Below the pieces are notes generated by a model. It did no database searches. It was not told the DNA's origin and saw only the letters and a list, made by a program, of their open reading frames with translations. A program made the position numbers and the translations under genes. Shown here one piece after another: positions 18,347-26,578 of a DNA stretch of 52,958 nucleotides. Numbering within the stretch: the stretch's first letter is position 1; every line of letters begins with the position of its first letter. This DNA comes from Pseudobutyrivibrio ruminis (GTDB lineage: Bacteria > Bacillota > Clostridia > Lachnospirales > Lachnospiraceae), in contig SVER01000025.1 of assembly GCA_015057315.1 (NCBI GenBank), forward strand, positions 1 to 52,958, read 5' to 3'.

Positions 18347-18856
18347 ATGCCATATATGAATAGCCATAACGTGCAACAGCTTGTAAATCGATATTCTGAT
18401 ATGATTCTAAGGATTAGTTTTATGCAGCTGAAAAGTACTGATGATGCAGAAGATATTTGCCAAGATGTATTTATGAAACTTTTAACTGGGGATTTTCAGT
18501 TCGAAAGTGAAGCGCATGAAAAAGCTTGGATTATCCGCACAACTATAAATGCATGCAGAGATCATATGCGAACAAGTTTCTGGAAAAGAGCGACCGTATT
18601 AGATAAAGCCTATGGAATTCATGCAACAATGCAACAAGATTCAGAGCTGTTAGAAATCATCATGACATTACCTAAGAACTATAGAACCAGTATTTATCTG
18701 CATTATTACGAAGGATATTCAGTAAATGAAATCGGGACAATGCTAAATAAACCTGCAAATACTATATCTGCATATTTATCTAGGGGAAGAAAGAAATTAA
18801 GACCGTTATTGGAAGATGCTTATGATTTGCAGTGTAGTTCACTTGAAAGGAGTTAA
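18347..18856 (+). CDS. ECF-type RNA polymerase sigma factor
   Basis: The 169-residue protein has sigma region 2 (LVNRYSDMILRISF, STDDAEDICQDVFMKLL, KAWIIRTTINACRDHMRTSFWK) and region 4 (LPKNYRTSIYLHYYEGYSVNEIGTMLNKPANTISAYLSRGRKKLR). It would direct polymerase to a stress or envelope regulon. The in-frame ATG at 18311 is rejected because CGAGGTG is spaced for 18347. The next gene, two bases downstream, encodes a membrane protein with an anti-sigma-like layout. Confidence 0.92.
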   Translation: MPYMNSHNVQQLVNRYSDMILRISFMQLKSTDDAEDICQDVFMKLLTGDFQFESEAHEKAWIIRTTINACRDHMRTSFWKRATVLDKAYGIHATMQQDSELLEIIMTLPKNYRTSIYLHYYEGYSVNEIGTMLNKPANTISAYLSRGRKKLRPLLEDAYDLQCSSLERS

Positions 18857-18858
18857 TC

Positions 18859-19653
18859 ATGGATAAAGATTTACGAGAAGAGATAATAGAATCTATGGAT
18901 GCAATTTGTTTTTCACCTTCAGATAAGAAAAGGATTGTGGCTAATCTTACACAAGCTAAGATTACACCAATTGAAAGAGAGGGCAAAAATATGAAGAAAT
19001 GGAAGCTGCCAAAGGTAGCAGTAATTGCAGTAACAGTTATAGCTTTGACTGGTGGAGTAGCTTATGCAGCAGGTACGATTTCAAGCACTTCAGTAGGTTC
19101 ATCGATATTCGATTATAAATATACCTATGAAAAGCTTGATAAGATATATGATAAGGCAGGATTTGAAGGATATATTATAGAGGAATTCTCAAATGGATAT
19201 TCCTTTGATAAAGCTGCGGTTTTAAAAGTTAATGGGCAGGATGAAAATTTAGACACTGTTAAATCTTGGAATGAAATTGATGTAAAGTATGAGAATGCTC
19301 AAGGAGATGAAATAGGCCTTGCATTGGACGAAAGTATAAATATAGGAGAGACTGAAGACGATAGGACTCCATCCTCATCAAGAGACATAAATGGAATCAT
19401 TGTTAAATATAACGAGGATGAGTATGTATTTTTGCCAGGTAATATGGAAAACAATGTGCCAGAAGAAATAAAAAAGAGGGCTGAAAATGATGAACATTAC
19501 ATTATTAGTTATGGTTCAGATGAAGAAGAGCATTCAACATTCACTAGTATTAATTTTGTGAAAGATGATGTCTATTATTTGATATATGGACAGAATACAA
19601 CCCTTTCAGAGGATGATTTTTATTCAATGGCAGAAGAGATTATTAATGAATAA
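18859..19653 (+). CDS. Putative membrane anti-sigma factor
   Basis: The 264-residue protein has a short cytoplasmic N-terminus (DKDLREEIIESMDAICFSPSDKKRIVANLTQ), one membrane helix at about residues 51-71 (VAVIAVTVIALTGGVAYAAG) and an extracellular C-terminal domain of about 190 residues rich in Asp and Glu. This layout and the position immediately after an ECF sigma gene support an anti-sigma role, holding the sigma factor at the membrane until a signal is sensed. I do not recognise the extracellular domain with confidence. A terminator follows at 19661. Confidence 0.75.
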   Translation: MDKDLREEIIESMDAICFSPSDKKRIVANLTQAKITPIEREGKNMKKWKLPKVAVIAVTVIALTGGVAYAAGTISSTSVGSSIFDYKYTYEKLDKIYDKAGFEGYIIEEFSNGYSFDKAAVLKVNGQDENLDTVKSWNEIDVKYENAQGDEIGLALDESINIGETEDDRTPSSSRDINGIIVKYNEDEYVFLPGNMENNVPEEIKKRAENDEHYIISYGSDEEEHSTFTSINFVKDDVYYLIYGQNTTLSEDDFYSMAEEIINE

Positions 19654-19660
19654 CAAAGAA

Positions 19661-19697
19661 CCAGAGATTTTCTAATAAAAGAAATCTCCGGATTTTT
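19661..19697 (+). terminator. Rho-independent terminator of the sigma/anti-sigma operon
   Basis: CCAGAGATTT pairs with AAATCTCCGG, followed by ATTTTTG. It may also serve the convergent peptidase gene, whose minus-strand side is less T-rich. Confidence 0.75.
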
Positions 19698-19718
19698 GTT
19701 ATTATAATGAAAAAATGT

Positions 19719-20666
19719 TTATACATTAACGCTTCTCTTAATAGCTTCGCACATTACCTGGTTTGCCAATGTGCCAACAACATCCAAAGAAGCTTCCACG
19801 GAACCTAAGGACATGGCATAGATGCTGTCACCGTCCATAGATGTGTGGACTGGGCGGATGCAACGGGCGTATGCATCATGGGTCATGCCGGCAAGCTTGC
19901 AAAGCTGAGTCTTGTTGAATTTTGCATTCGTAAATACGATACCGATAGTAGTGTTAGTGGTAACCCCTGCAGGTGGATTTGCCACCATGTCGTACATGAG
20001 ATCTTCGCAGGAAACATCGTTAAGGGTAGAACCGTCAGCAGATAACACGCCAGCGATACGTTTGTTGTCTACATAATCATAAACATCACCAACAGCATTT
20101 GTGCAGACAATAGCGCCTACCTTCAAATCACCTAAAGAAACTGCATAGCTTGCAATTCCAGATTTGGTGCAGCGGTTCGGACCAAGAAGCTTTCCGACAG
20201 TAGCGCCGCATCCAGCACCAAAGTTACCAGATTTAAAATTACCAGCTGCACCCTCAAAAGCAAGTGAAGCAGCTTTGTATCCCATTTCCTTATCAGGATA
20301 AACATTATTTTTTCCAAATCCTAAATCAAAAATATCTGATTGGCAAACAAGTGGAACAACCACATCTCCAACAGGAAAACCTATGCCATGTTCAGCTAAG
20401 TATTTCATGACACCGCCAGCTGCATCAAGACCAAAAGCAGAACCACCACCTAAAACAACTGCATGAATTACCTCCGCAGCTGCAAGTGGGTCCATTAGGC
20501 CTGACTCACGGCTGGCAGGACCGCCACCGCGGATGTCAAGTCCACATGGAGCACTGTCAGGTACAATAATGACAGTGACACCAGTGCCAGCATCTGCATT
20601 TTCAACCTGGCCGATTTTTACATTTCCAATATCTGTAATAGGAATTTCTTTTAAAAGTTTATTCAT
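19719..20666 (-). CDS. P1 family (S58, DmpA-like) peptidase
   Basis: A 315-residue N-terminal-nucleophile hydrolase of the DmpA/BapA family, which self-cleaves to expose a Ser or Thr and acts as an aminopeptidase. Visible family features are GLDIRGGGPASRE (about 42-54), GGGSAFGLDAAGGV (about 73-86), GAGCGATVGKLLG (about 150-162), the predicted processing and nucleophile site TTNTTIGIVFTNA (about 236-248), and IRPVHTSMDGDSIYAMSLG near the end. GGGAG precedes the start. It is transcribed alone. The physiological substrate is unknown. The gap up to the GntR promoter holds only imperfect AACCCAGC-like repeats (20700-20755). Confidence 0.88.
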   Translation of the reverse strand: MNKLLKEIPITDIGNVKIGQVENADAGTGVTVIIVPDSAPCGLDIRGGGPASRESGLMDPLAAAEVIHAVVLGGGSAFGLDAAGGVMKYLAEHGIGFPVGDVVVPLVCQSDIFDLGFGKNNVYPDKEMGYKAASLAFEGAAGNFKSGNFGAGCGATVGKLLGPNRCTKSGIASYAVSLGDLKVGAIVCTNAVGDVYDYVDNKRIAGVLSADGSTLNDVSCEDLMYDMVANPPAGVTTNTTIGIVFTNAKFNKTQLCKLAGMTHDAYARCIRPVHTSMDGDSIYAMSLGSVEASLDVVGTLANQVMCEAIKRSVNV

Positions 20667-20803
20667 TTGATATCTCCCAATTCATTAAATAGTTTAGATT
20701 AAGCCAACCCAGCTAGCCAAAGCTAACCCAGCATAATCAGCTCGCCCAGCCTAACCTGAGTCTAATTATAATACTTCTATTAAAAAAAATGTGTAAAAAA
20801 TTA

Positions 20804-20847
20804 TTGACGAACCTATTGCCTTAGTGTACTATACGGATAGTACACTA
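20804..20847 (+). promoter_or_regulatory. Promoter with overlapping palindromic operator of the GntR/ABC operon
   Basis: TTGACG (20804-20809), a 17-bp spacer, and TACTAT (20827-20832) form a strong promoter. A perfect inverted repeat, TAGTGTACTAT (20822-20832) and ATAGTACACTA (20837-20847), covers the -10 box and start site. The regulator encoded directly downstream is the likely ligand (autorepression). Confidence 0.82.
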
Positions 20848-20874
20848 GTACAAACGAATAGGAGGAGTGTGGAT

Positions 20875-21228
20875 ATGCAATATGATTCAAAAATACCTAT
20901 TTATTTGCAAGTAATTGATTCTATCAAAACAGACATCATTAACGAGCGAATAAAATGCGGGCAAAAGCTACCATCCAGCCGTGAGCTGGCAGTAACATAT
21001 ACAATCAATCCCAACACCGCCGCCAGGGTCTATCAGGAGCTGGAGCGTGAAGGGGTGTGCTATACCAAACGAGGCATGGGCACATTTGTAACAGAGGATG
21101 AAGGAGTGATTGCGATGTTAAAAAAAGAAATGGCAGAGGAAGCCTTGGATGTATTTTTAAAATCGATTAGTGAATTAGGGATATCTATTGATGAAGCCAT
21201 CGAGCTTCTAAAGCAAAGGGAGGAATAA
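20875..21228 (+). CDS. GntR family regulator, YtrA type
   Basis: The 117-residue protein has a winged-helix domain (PIYLQVIDSIKTDIINERIKCGQKLPSSRELAVTYTINPNTAARVYQELEREGVCYTKRGMGTFVTE) and only a short helical C-terminal dimerisation segment, as in the YtrA subgroup. Those regulators typically repress an operon of ABC transporter genes in which they sit. GGAGG precedes the ATG at 20875; the upstream in-frame ATG at 20824 lies in the operator and is rejected. The ABC genes follow at 2 bp spacing. Confidence 0.9.
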   Translation: MQYDSKIPIYLQVIDSIKTDIINERIKCGQKLPSSRELAVTYTINPNTAARVYQELEREGVCYTKRGMGTFVTEDEGVIAMLKKEMAEEALDVFLKSISELGISIDEAIELLKQREE

Positions 21229-21230
21229 CT

Positions 21231-21941
21231 ATGCTAGAGAGTATTGAAGTAACCAAAAAATTTGTTGGCAAGACAGCTGTGGATGGAATCACTATGCAGC
21301 TTGAACCAGGGCATATATATGCAATGCTTGGACCAAACGGAAGTGGTAAAACCACATGGATGAAAATGGCAGCAGGCCTGATAAAGCCTACCTCTGGCCA
21401 GATTAGATACATGGGGCAGCCTATTTCTGTTGAAACCAAAAACGATATAGCATACATGTCAACTGAGCCATATTTTTATGATTGGATGACAGTTGGTGAT
21501 GTTGGAAAATATTACGCAGATTTCTTTAAGGATTTCTCCATGGACAAATATGACTATCTACTTGAGAAGATGGAACTGTTAAAAAAGCTGAAGGTGAAAT
21601 CCCTTTCATCAGGTATGATGGCAAAGCTTAAGGTAGCAGTTACAATGGCAAGAGATGCCAAGGTTTATATGCTGGATGAACCACTTAACGGCATAGATTT
21701 GTTAGCAAGAGATTCTGTTATGAACATGATTCTTATGGCAGCAGATGAAAGAAAAACTCTTTTGATTTCCAGTCATTTGGTAGAGGAATTAGAATCAGTT
21801 GTTGATAAGGCAATCTTTATCAAGAATTCAAAGTTTGCAGGAATTTATGATGTTGAAGCTCTTAGAACAGAAGACAATATGTCACTTGCAGACAAATACC
21901 GTCAGGTATTTTCAGATGTAGATATGGGAGGAATTCAGTAA
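21231..21941 (+). CDS. ABC transporter ATP-binding protein (YtrB-like)
   Basis: The 236-residue ATPase has Walker A GPNGSGKT, a Q-loop region, a degenerate signature LSSGMMAKLKVAVTMARDAK, Walker B VYMLDEPLNGID and the switch His in SSHLVEE. The signature motif LSSGM is typical of this drug/lantibiotic or bacitracin-response ABC group. The last base overlaps the start of the permease gene. Confidence 0.92.
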   Translation: MLESIEVTKKFVGKTAVDGITMQLEPGHIYAMLGPNGSGKTTWMKMAAGLIKPTSGQIRYMGQPISVETKNDIAYMSTEPYFYDWMTVGDVGKYYADFFKDFSMDKYDYLLEKMELLKKLKVKSLSSGMMAKLKVAVTMARDAKVYMLDEPLNGIDLLARDSVMNMILMAADERKTLLISSHLVEELESVVDKAIFIKNSKFAGIYDVEALRTEDNMSLADKYRQVFSDVDMGGIQ

Positions 21942-22696
21942 TGGGAAATCTTATTAAATATGAGTTCAGAAAAACTTGGATTATAAAAGCAATCATTTTA
22001 GTATTTACAGCCATATTTGAATTGCTGTTTTTGGCAGGCACATTTTCTAAGAATGAAGATATGCAGGCTACTGGTATTATATTTTTAGTTCTTACAACAT
22101 TGTGTGCACTTTTTATTATAGGTATCTATGGAATATTTAGATTGCACAAGGACATAACAACAAAGCAAAGCTATATGCTATTTATGACACCACACAACAG
22201 CTACACTATTCTTGGTGCAAAGCTTATTGAAAATGCAGGCTCTATTTTGCTTGCTGGTGTATTTTATATGGTATTAGCCCTCATCGATATTACATTTCTG
22301 GCAGCTTATAATGGGGAAATTGTGGAGGCAATTGATTTAATAAATGAAATATTAGGTGAACACTATTCAATAGATACATACAGATTTATTATGATCAGTT
22401 TCGATATGATTACCGTTTGGATATTTAATATTGTGACAGGATTTTTTGCTGTTACTATTTCTGCCAGCGTGCTTAATGGTAAAAAGGGCAGTGGCATCAT
22501 CAGCTTCATCTTGTATTTATTTATTACTGGTTTTATCGAGAAGCTTCATAACTTTATAATGGACTGCTTTACTTCAGCTGATATGATTGGATTCACAACA
22601 GGTAGAATGGTATATAACCTCATTTACTACATCGGATTTACAGTGGTTATGTACGTTATCACTGCGTGGATTATGGATAATAAATTATCCGTTTAA
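21941..22696 (+). CDS. ABC transporter permease
   Basis: The 251-residue integral membrane protein has about six helices, beginning NLIKYEFRKTWIIKAIILVF. This opening is typical of ABC-2-type permeases that pair with the preceding kind of ATPase. It starts within the stop codon of the ATPase gene. The operon is regulator-ATPase-permease. The substrate is unknown; export or a cell-envelope stress function is usual for such sets. No clear terminator follows. Confidence 0.85.
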   Translation: MGNLIKYEFRKTWIIKAIILVFTAIFELLFLAGTFSKNEDMQATGIIFLVLTTLCALFIIGIYGIFRLHKDITTKQSYMLFMTPHNSYTILGAKLIENAGSILLAGVFYMVLALIDITFLAAYNGEIVEAIDLINEILGEHYSIDTYRFIMISFDMITVWIFNIVTGFFAVTISASVLNGKKGSGIISFILYLFITGFIEKLHNFIMDCFTSADMIGFTTGRMVYNLIYYIGFTVVMYVITAWIMDNKLSV

Positions 22697-22831
22697 AAGA
22701 CCTTAAGTAAATCTAAAATTTATATAAAAAATATGTGATATCTATTTACAACGTTATATGGAAAATTTACACTGTTTATCAAGTGTGAATAAACTATAAT
22801 ACGCCCATTGCGTATCAAGGAGGATGAAAAG

Positions 22832-24283
22832 TTGAAGGTTCTAAAAGGTATTGGAGGCTTCTTTAAGAAGCATCTAAAGTTGGTTATTGTTCTTGCGATT
22901 ATAGCAGTTATTGTTGGATTTATTTGGCATAATGCGCAGGTTGCCAAGAAGGCTATTGAAGAGGCAGCAAATGAGCCTGTTACATCGGAGATTAAGAAGA
23001 TGGATTTGCAGCAGTCTGTTGCAGTGACAGGTACACTTACAGCAAACGACAAGGCTACAGTTACTTCTACAATTGGCGGTAGCGGAATTACAGGTGTTAA
23101 GGTTTCAAAGGTAAATTACAAGGAAGGTGATTATGTTGAAGCCGGCACTGTTGTAGTTGAGTTTGACGGCGATGATTACGAGAGAAAGCTTGCGGAGCTT
23201 AATGCTCAAAATAACATTGATAATAAAGTAAGCTTAAAGGATATTGCAGATTTACAGCAGAAGATTCTTGATGCACAAAAGGATTTGGAAAACACTCAGG
23301 CAGATATTGTAAAGAAGCAGGAGTGGCTTGATAAAAACGAAAAGTATTATAGAGATATAAAGGACGCTTTTGAAAACGGTCAGAAAGATCCTTATTCAGA
23401 CGAAACTGAAAGATATCTCGAGCAGAGCGCAATAGTTCAGGAAAGATATGGCTTCACTATCGATAGTTACGAGGCAAAGCAGGATGAGCTAAAGACCTTA
23501 AAGGACAAGGCAAAGACACTTCAGGACACTATTACAAATACTCAGCAGTCCATCGAAATCGCTCAGCTTAAGCAAAACTTTGCCCAGACCTACACTCAGG
23601 TGGATGCTAAGGATGATGTGTATGAGAGCATGGAAAAGACACATGTATCTGCACCTATCTCTGGATATATCATTACAATGAATGTAGAAGAGGGTAACAA
23701 CTATACACAGGGTAATACCGTATTTACCATAGCAGACACAAGTGGATTTGAAGTATCAGCTACAGTAAATGAATATGATGTTGCAAATATTGCAAACGGT
23801 CTTCCAGCAAACATCAAATTTGAAGCTACAGGTGATGAGGAATTCAAGGGAGAAGTTACATTCGTTTCAATTGCTTCCGAAGGATCGATATCAGGTTCAA
23901 ATCCTCAGGCCGCTGCCGCTCAGGCAGCAGGAACAAGTGCCGGTGTAGCTAACTACAAAATCAAAATCAAGCTTAATGAAAATGATGATAGATTGCGTGT
24001 AGGTATGACAGCTAAGGCTAGTGTCATATTGGATTCTGTTGATAATGTGTTGGCTGTTCCATACGATTGTATCCAGCAGGATGATAAGGGTAAGGATTTC
24101 GTTGCAGTAGTAAAGAAAGACGGCACTAAGAAAAATGTTTATGTAACTACAGGTCTTGAAAGTGATTACTATGTAGAAATCAAGGGTGAAGGCCTTAAGG
24201 AAGGCATGACAGTAGAGGCTATAGTAAAGGATGCTCCAAGTACTGATATTATGGATTATATGGAGCTTTCAACAGAAGAATAG
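22832..24283 (+). CDS. Efflux periplasmic-adaptor-like protein (HlyD/MacA type)
   Basis: A 483-residue membrane-fusion-type protein. One N-terminal membrane helix (about residues 13-33: LVIVLAIIAVIVGFIW) is followed by half of a lipoyl domain (GVKVSKVNYKEGDYVEAGTVV), a long coiled coil (about 125-250, LADLQQKILDAQKDLENTQ-like), the second lipoyl half (HVSAPISGYIITMNVEEGN), then a beta-barrel domain. AAGGAGG (22817-22823) indicates the TTG at 22832 as start. The two genes that follow complete a MacAB-like exporter. Confidence 0.88.
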   Translation: MKVLKGIGGFFKKHLKLVIVLAIIAVIVGFIWHNAQVAKKAIEEAANEPVTSEIKKMDLQQSVAVTGTLTANDKATVTSTIGGSGITGVKVSKVNYKEGDYVEAGTVVVEFDGDDYERKLAELNAQNNIDNKVSLKDIADLQQKILDAQKDLENTQADIVKKQEWLDKNEKYYRDIKDAFENGQKDPYSDETERYLEQSAIVQERYGFTIDSYEAKQDELKTLKDKAKTLQDTITNTQQSIEIAQLKQNFAQTYTQVDAKDDVYESMEKTHVSAPISGYIITMNVEEGNNYTQGNTVFTIADTSGFEVSATVNEYDVANIANGLPANIKFEATGDEEFKGEVTFVSIASEGSISGSNPQAAAAQAAGTSAGVANYKIKIKLNENDDRLRVGMTAKASVILDSVDNVLAVPYDCIQQDDKGKDFVAVVKKDGTKKNVYVTTGLESDYYVEIKGEGLKEGMTVEAIVKDAPSTDIMDYMELSTEE

Positions 24284-24297
24284 CGGAGGATATGAAA

Positions 24298-25023
24298 TTG
24301 GAAGATAATATTATGCTTGACCTTCGCAATATTCATAAAAGCTTTTTTATTGGTACTCCAAACGAATTTGAAGTTTTGCATGGTTTGAACTTCACAGTTA
24401 AAAAAGGCGAATTTGTTTCCATTGTTGGTCAGTCTGGTTCAGGTAAATCCACATTGATGAATATTATCGGCGCCTTGGACAGACCTACGGCAGGAGAGTA
24501 CAACCTGGATGGAATCGATATTGAAAAAGCGAAGGACCACGAGCTATCAGCTTTACGAAATAAAAAGATTGGCTTCGTATTTCAGACATATAATTTGATA
24601 GCAAGAACTAACGCTCTTAAGAATGTAGAGCTTCCTATGATGTATGCAGGAATGGGGCGTGCTGAGAGAACAGAACGAGCAAAGATGCTTCTTGCAGAAG
24701 TAGATATGACTGATAGAATGCATCATAATCCAGATGAGCTTTCCGGTGGTCAGAAGCAGCGTGTGGCAATTGCCAGAGCTATGGCAAATGACCCAGCGAT
24801 TATATTAGCTGACGAGCCTACAGGTGCTCTTGATTCTGCAACTGGTAGAATGATTATGGATATTTTCCACAAGCTTCATGAGGAGCAGGGCAAGACCATA
24901 GTTCTTATTACCCATTCACCAGAGCTATCCCAGGAGACTGAAAGAATAATTACTCTTAAGGATGGCAACATCATAGGTGAATCTGCCGGTCACTGGAATA
25001 AGGCAGCAAAGGAGGTGGAGTAA
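24298..25023 (+). CDS. ABC transporter ATP-binding protein (MacB/LolD type)
   Basis: An ATPase of 241-243 residues with Walker A GQSGSGKS, the signature LSGGQKQRVAIARA, Walker B IILADEPTGALD and the His-switch THSPE. GGAGG lies at 24285-24289, so the TTG at 24298 is well spaced while the ATG at 24292 would have a spacer of only 2 bp. The permease gene starts at the stop codon. It energises the adaptor and permease encoded on either side. Confidence 0.92.
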   Translation: MEDNIMLDLRNIHKSFFIGTPNEFEVLHGLNFTVKKGEFVSIVGQSGSGKSTLMNIIGALDRPTAGEYNLDGIDIEKAKDHELSALRNKKIGFVFQTYNLIARTNALKNVELPMMYAGMGRAERTERAKMLLAEVDMTDRMHHNPDELSGGQKQRVAIARAMANDPAIILADEPTGALDSATGRMIMDIFHKLHEEQGKTIVLITHSPELSQETERIITLKDGNIIGESAGHWNKAAKEVE

Positions 25024-26313
25024 ATGCTATTTACAGAAAACATCCTTGTTGCTTTGGCAGGACTAAAGGCTAATATAATGCGTTCCCTTCTTACAATGTT
25101 GGGAATCATCATTGGTATTGCATCAGTTATTGCCATAATGACAGTTGGTAATTCTATTACCTCCATAGTTAATAGCACTATGCAAGACCTAGGGGCTAAC
25201 AATCTTGAGATGGGTGTTATGCAAAAATCTCAGGAGAATAAATCATCTGATTCCGGGGCTAACTATGGTTCAGGTTATGTTCGTGAGATGACGGACCAGG
25301 ATTTGATAACCCAGGAAATGCTTGATGCTTTTAGGGCAGAATTCCCAGATGATATTAAGTATGTCCTTAAGTATGAAAATGTTGGAGATAAGGGAAAGGT
25401 TACTGAAGGAAGCAAGAGTGCCAATGTTCAAGTAATTGGTTATAACAAAGATAACTTTGAGTTTAAAGATAAAAAAATCATTGCCGGCAGAGGCTTCTTG
25501 AATCGTGATTTTGAAAATGCTAAGAAGGTTTGTCTTGTTACAGATAAGCTGGTGGAGCGTCTTTATAATGGTGATAATGATGCTGTCATAGGGAAGCAGA
25601 TAGAGGCAAATGTTGGTGGCAGTTATTATAGCTATTATGTTGTTGGTGTTTATGAATATGTGCAGGAACAGTTCTCATTTGGTGTTTCTGATAATCCTAC
25701 AACAGAATTGATTATCCCTTATGAAACTGCCAGGGTTGCTAATCACAATCAGAACAAGGGTGATTACTACTTTACATTAGTAACATCAGTTAATACTAAT
25801 AATGATGAGTTTGCTACCAAGGTAAGAGATTTCTTTAACATCAATTACTACTCACGAAATGACGCATACGAAGTTATGGTTGTATCTATGACATCTATGA
25901 TGGATCAGATGAATACCATGATTGGTGCGATTCAGCTTGCACTTTCAGTTATTGCAGGAATATCTCTTGTGGTAGGTGGTATCGGTGTTATGAACATCAT
26001 GCTTGTTTCTATTACAGAACGAACTAAGGAGATAGGAACTAGAAAAGCCCTAGGCGCAACCAATGGCTCAATCAGATTACAGTTCATTACCGAATCAGTG
26101 GTTATCTGTTTGATTGGTGGTATCATTGGTATTATCTTTGGTATTGTACTTGGAACAGTAGCTGTTAAGCTGATGGGATATGAGGCAGCGGTTTCAATTT
26201 CAAGTATCGTAATTGCGGTAGGATTTTCTATGGCGATTGGTATTTTCTTCGGATATTACCCAGCTAATAAGGCAGCTAAGCTTAATCCTATTGATGCACT
26301 TAGATATGAATAA
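25024..26313 (+). CDS. MacB/FtsX-type ABC transporter permease
   Basis: The 429-residue protein has one N-terminal helix (ALAGLKANIMRSLLTMLGIIIGIASVIAIMTVG), an extracellular MacB-like core of about 220 residues, and three C-terminal helices with the conserved ERTKEIGTRKALGATNGSI. This is the mechanotransmission exporter class, which extrudes peptides, antibiotics or lipoproteins. The substrate is unknown. It ends the adaptor-ATPase-permease operon. Confidence 0.92.
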   Translation: MLFTENILVALAGLKANIMRSLLTMLGIIIGIASVIAIMTVGNSITSIVNSTMQDLGANNLEMGVMQKSQENKSSDSGANYGSGYVREMTDQDLITQEMLDAFRAEFPDDIKYVLKYENVGDKGKVTEGSKSANVQVIGYNKDNFEFKDKKIIAGRGFLNRDFENAKKVCLVTDKLVERLYNGDNDAVIGKQIEANVGGSYYSYYVVGVYEYVQEQFSFGVSDNPTTELIIPYETARVANHNQNKGDYYFTLVTSVNTNNDEFATKVRDFFNINYYSRNDAYEVMVVSMTSMMDQMNTMIGAIQLALSVIAGISLVVGGIGVMNIMLVSITERTKEIGTRKALGATNGSIRLQFITESVVICLIGGIIGIIFGIVLGTVAVKLMGYEAAVSISSIVIAVGFSMAIGIFFGYYPANKAAKLNPIDALRYE

Positions 26314-26328
26314 AAAAATACTTATAAA

Positions 26329-26356
26329 GGCATGGCCAGGTGGTCATGTCTTTTTT
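26329..26356 (+). terminator. Rho-independent terminator of the MacAB-like operon
   Basis: GGCATGGCC pairs with GGTCATGTC (two G-U pairs), followed by six T. Confidence 0.75.
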
Positions 26357-26421
26357 AGCATGTTCACGAAATATCATCTGTACACCCTTGTGAAAAATTG
26401 ACAAAAATAGAATAGTAAATA

Positions 26422-26538
26422 CTAAACTATTTTACAAAAATGTGATTTTAAGACGAAAAAATGACAAAATCTATTGAATGAGAAATAGCTATGGGGTATA
26501 TATTTGTAATGAAGATTATCAAAACTAAAATAGTTTAG
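26422..26538. promoter_or_regulatory. Pair of inverted 13-bp sites upstream of the arabinanase gene
   Basis: CTAAACTATTTTA at 26422-26434 is matched exactly in reverse complement by TAAAATAGTTTAG at 26526-26538, 91 bp apart. A TTGACA box lies at 26398-26403. The sites could be operators bridged by a regulator. The rest of this 265-bp gap is AT-rich without a gene. Confidence 0.45.
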
Positions 26539-26578
26539 AATAATCTAAATGATAAAGGAAAGGAAGCAGGGGGAACAG

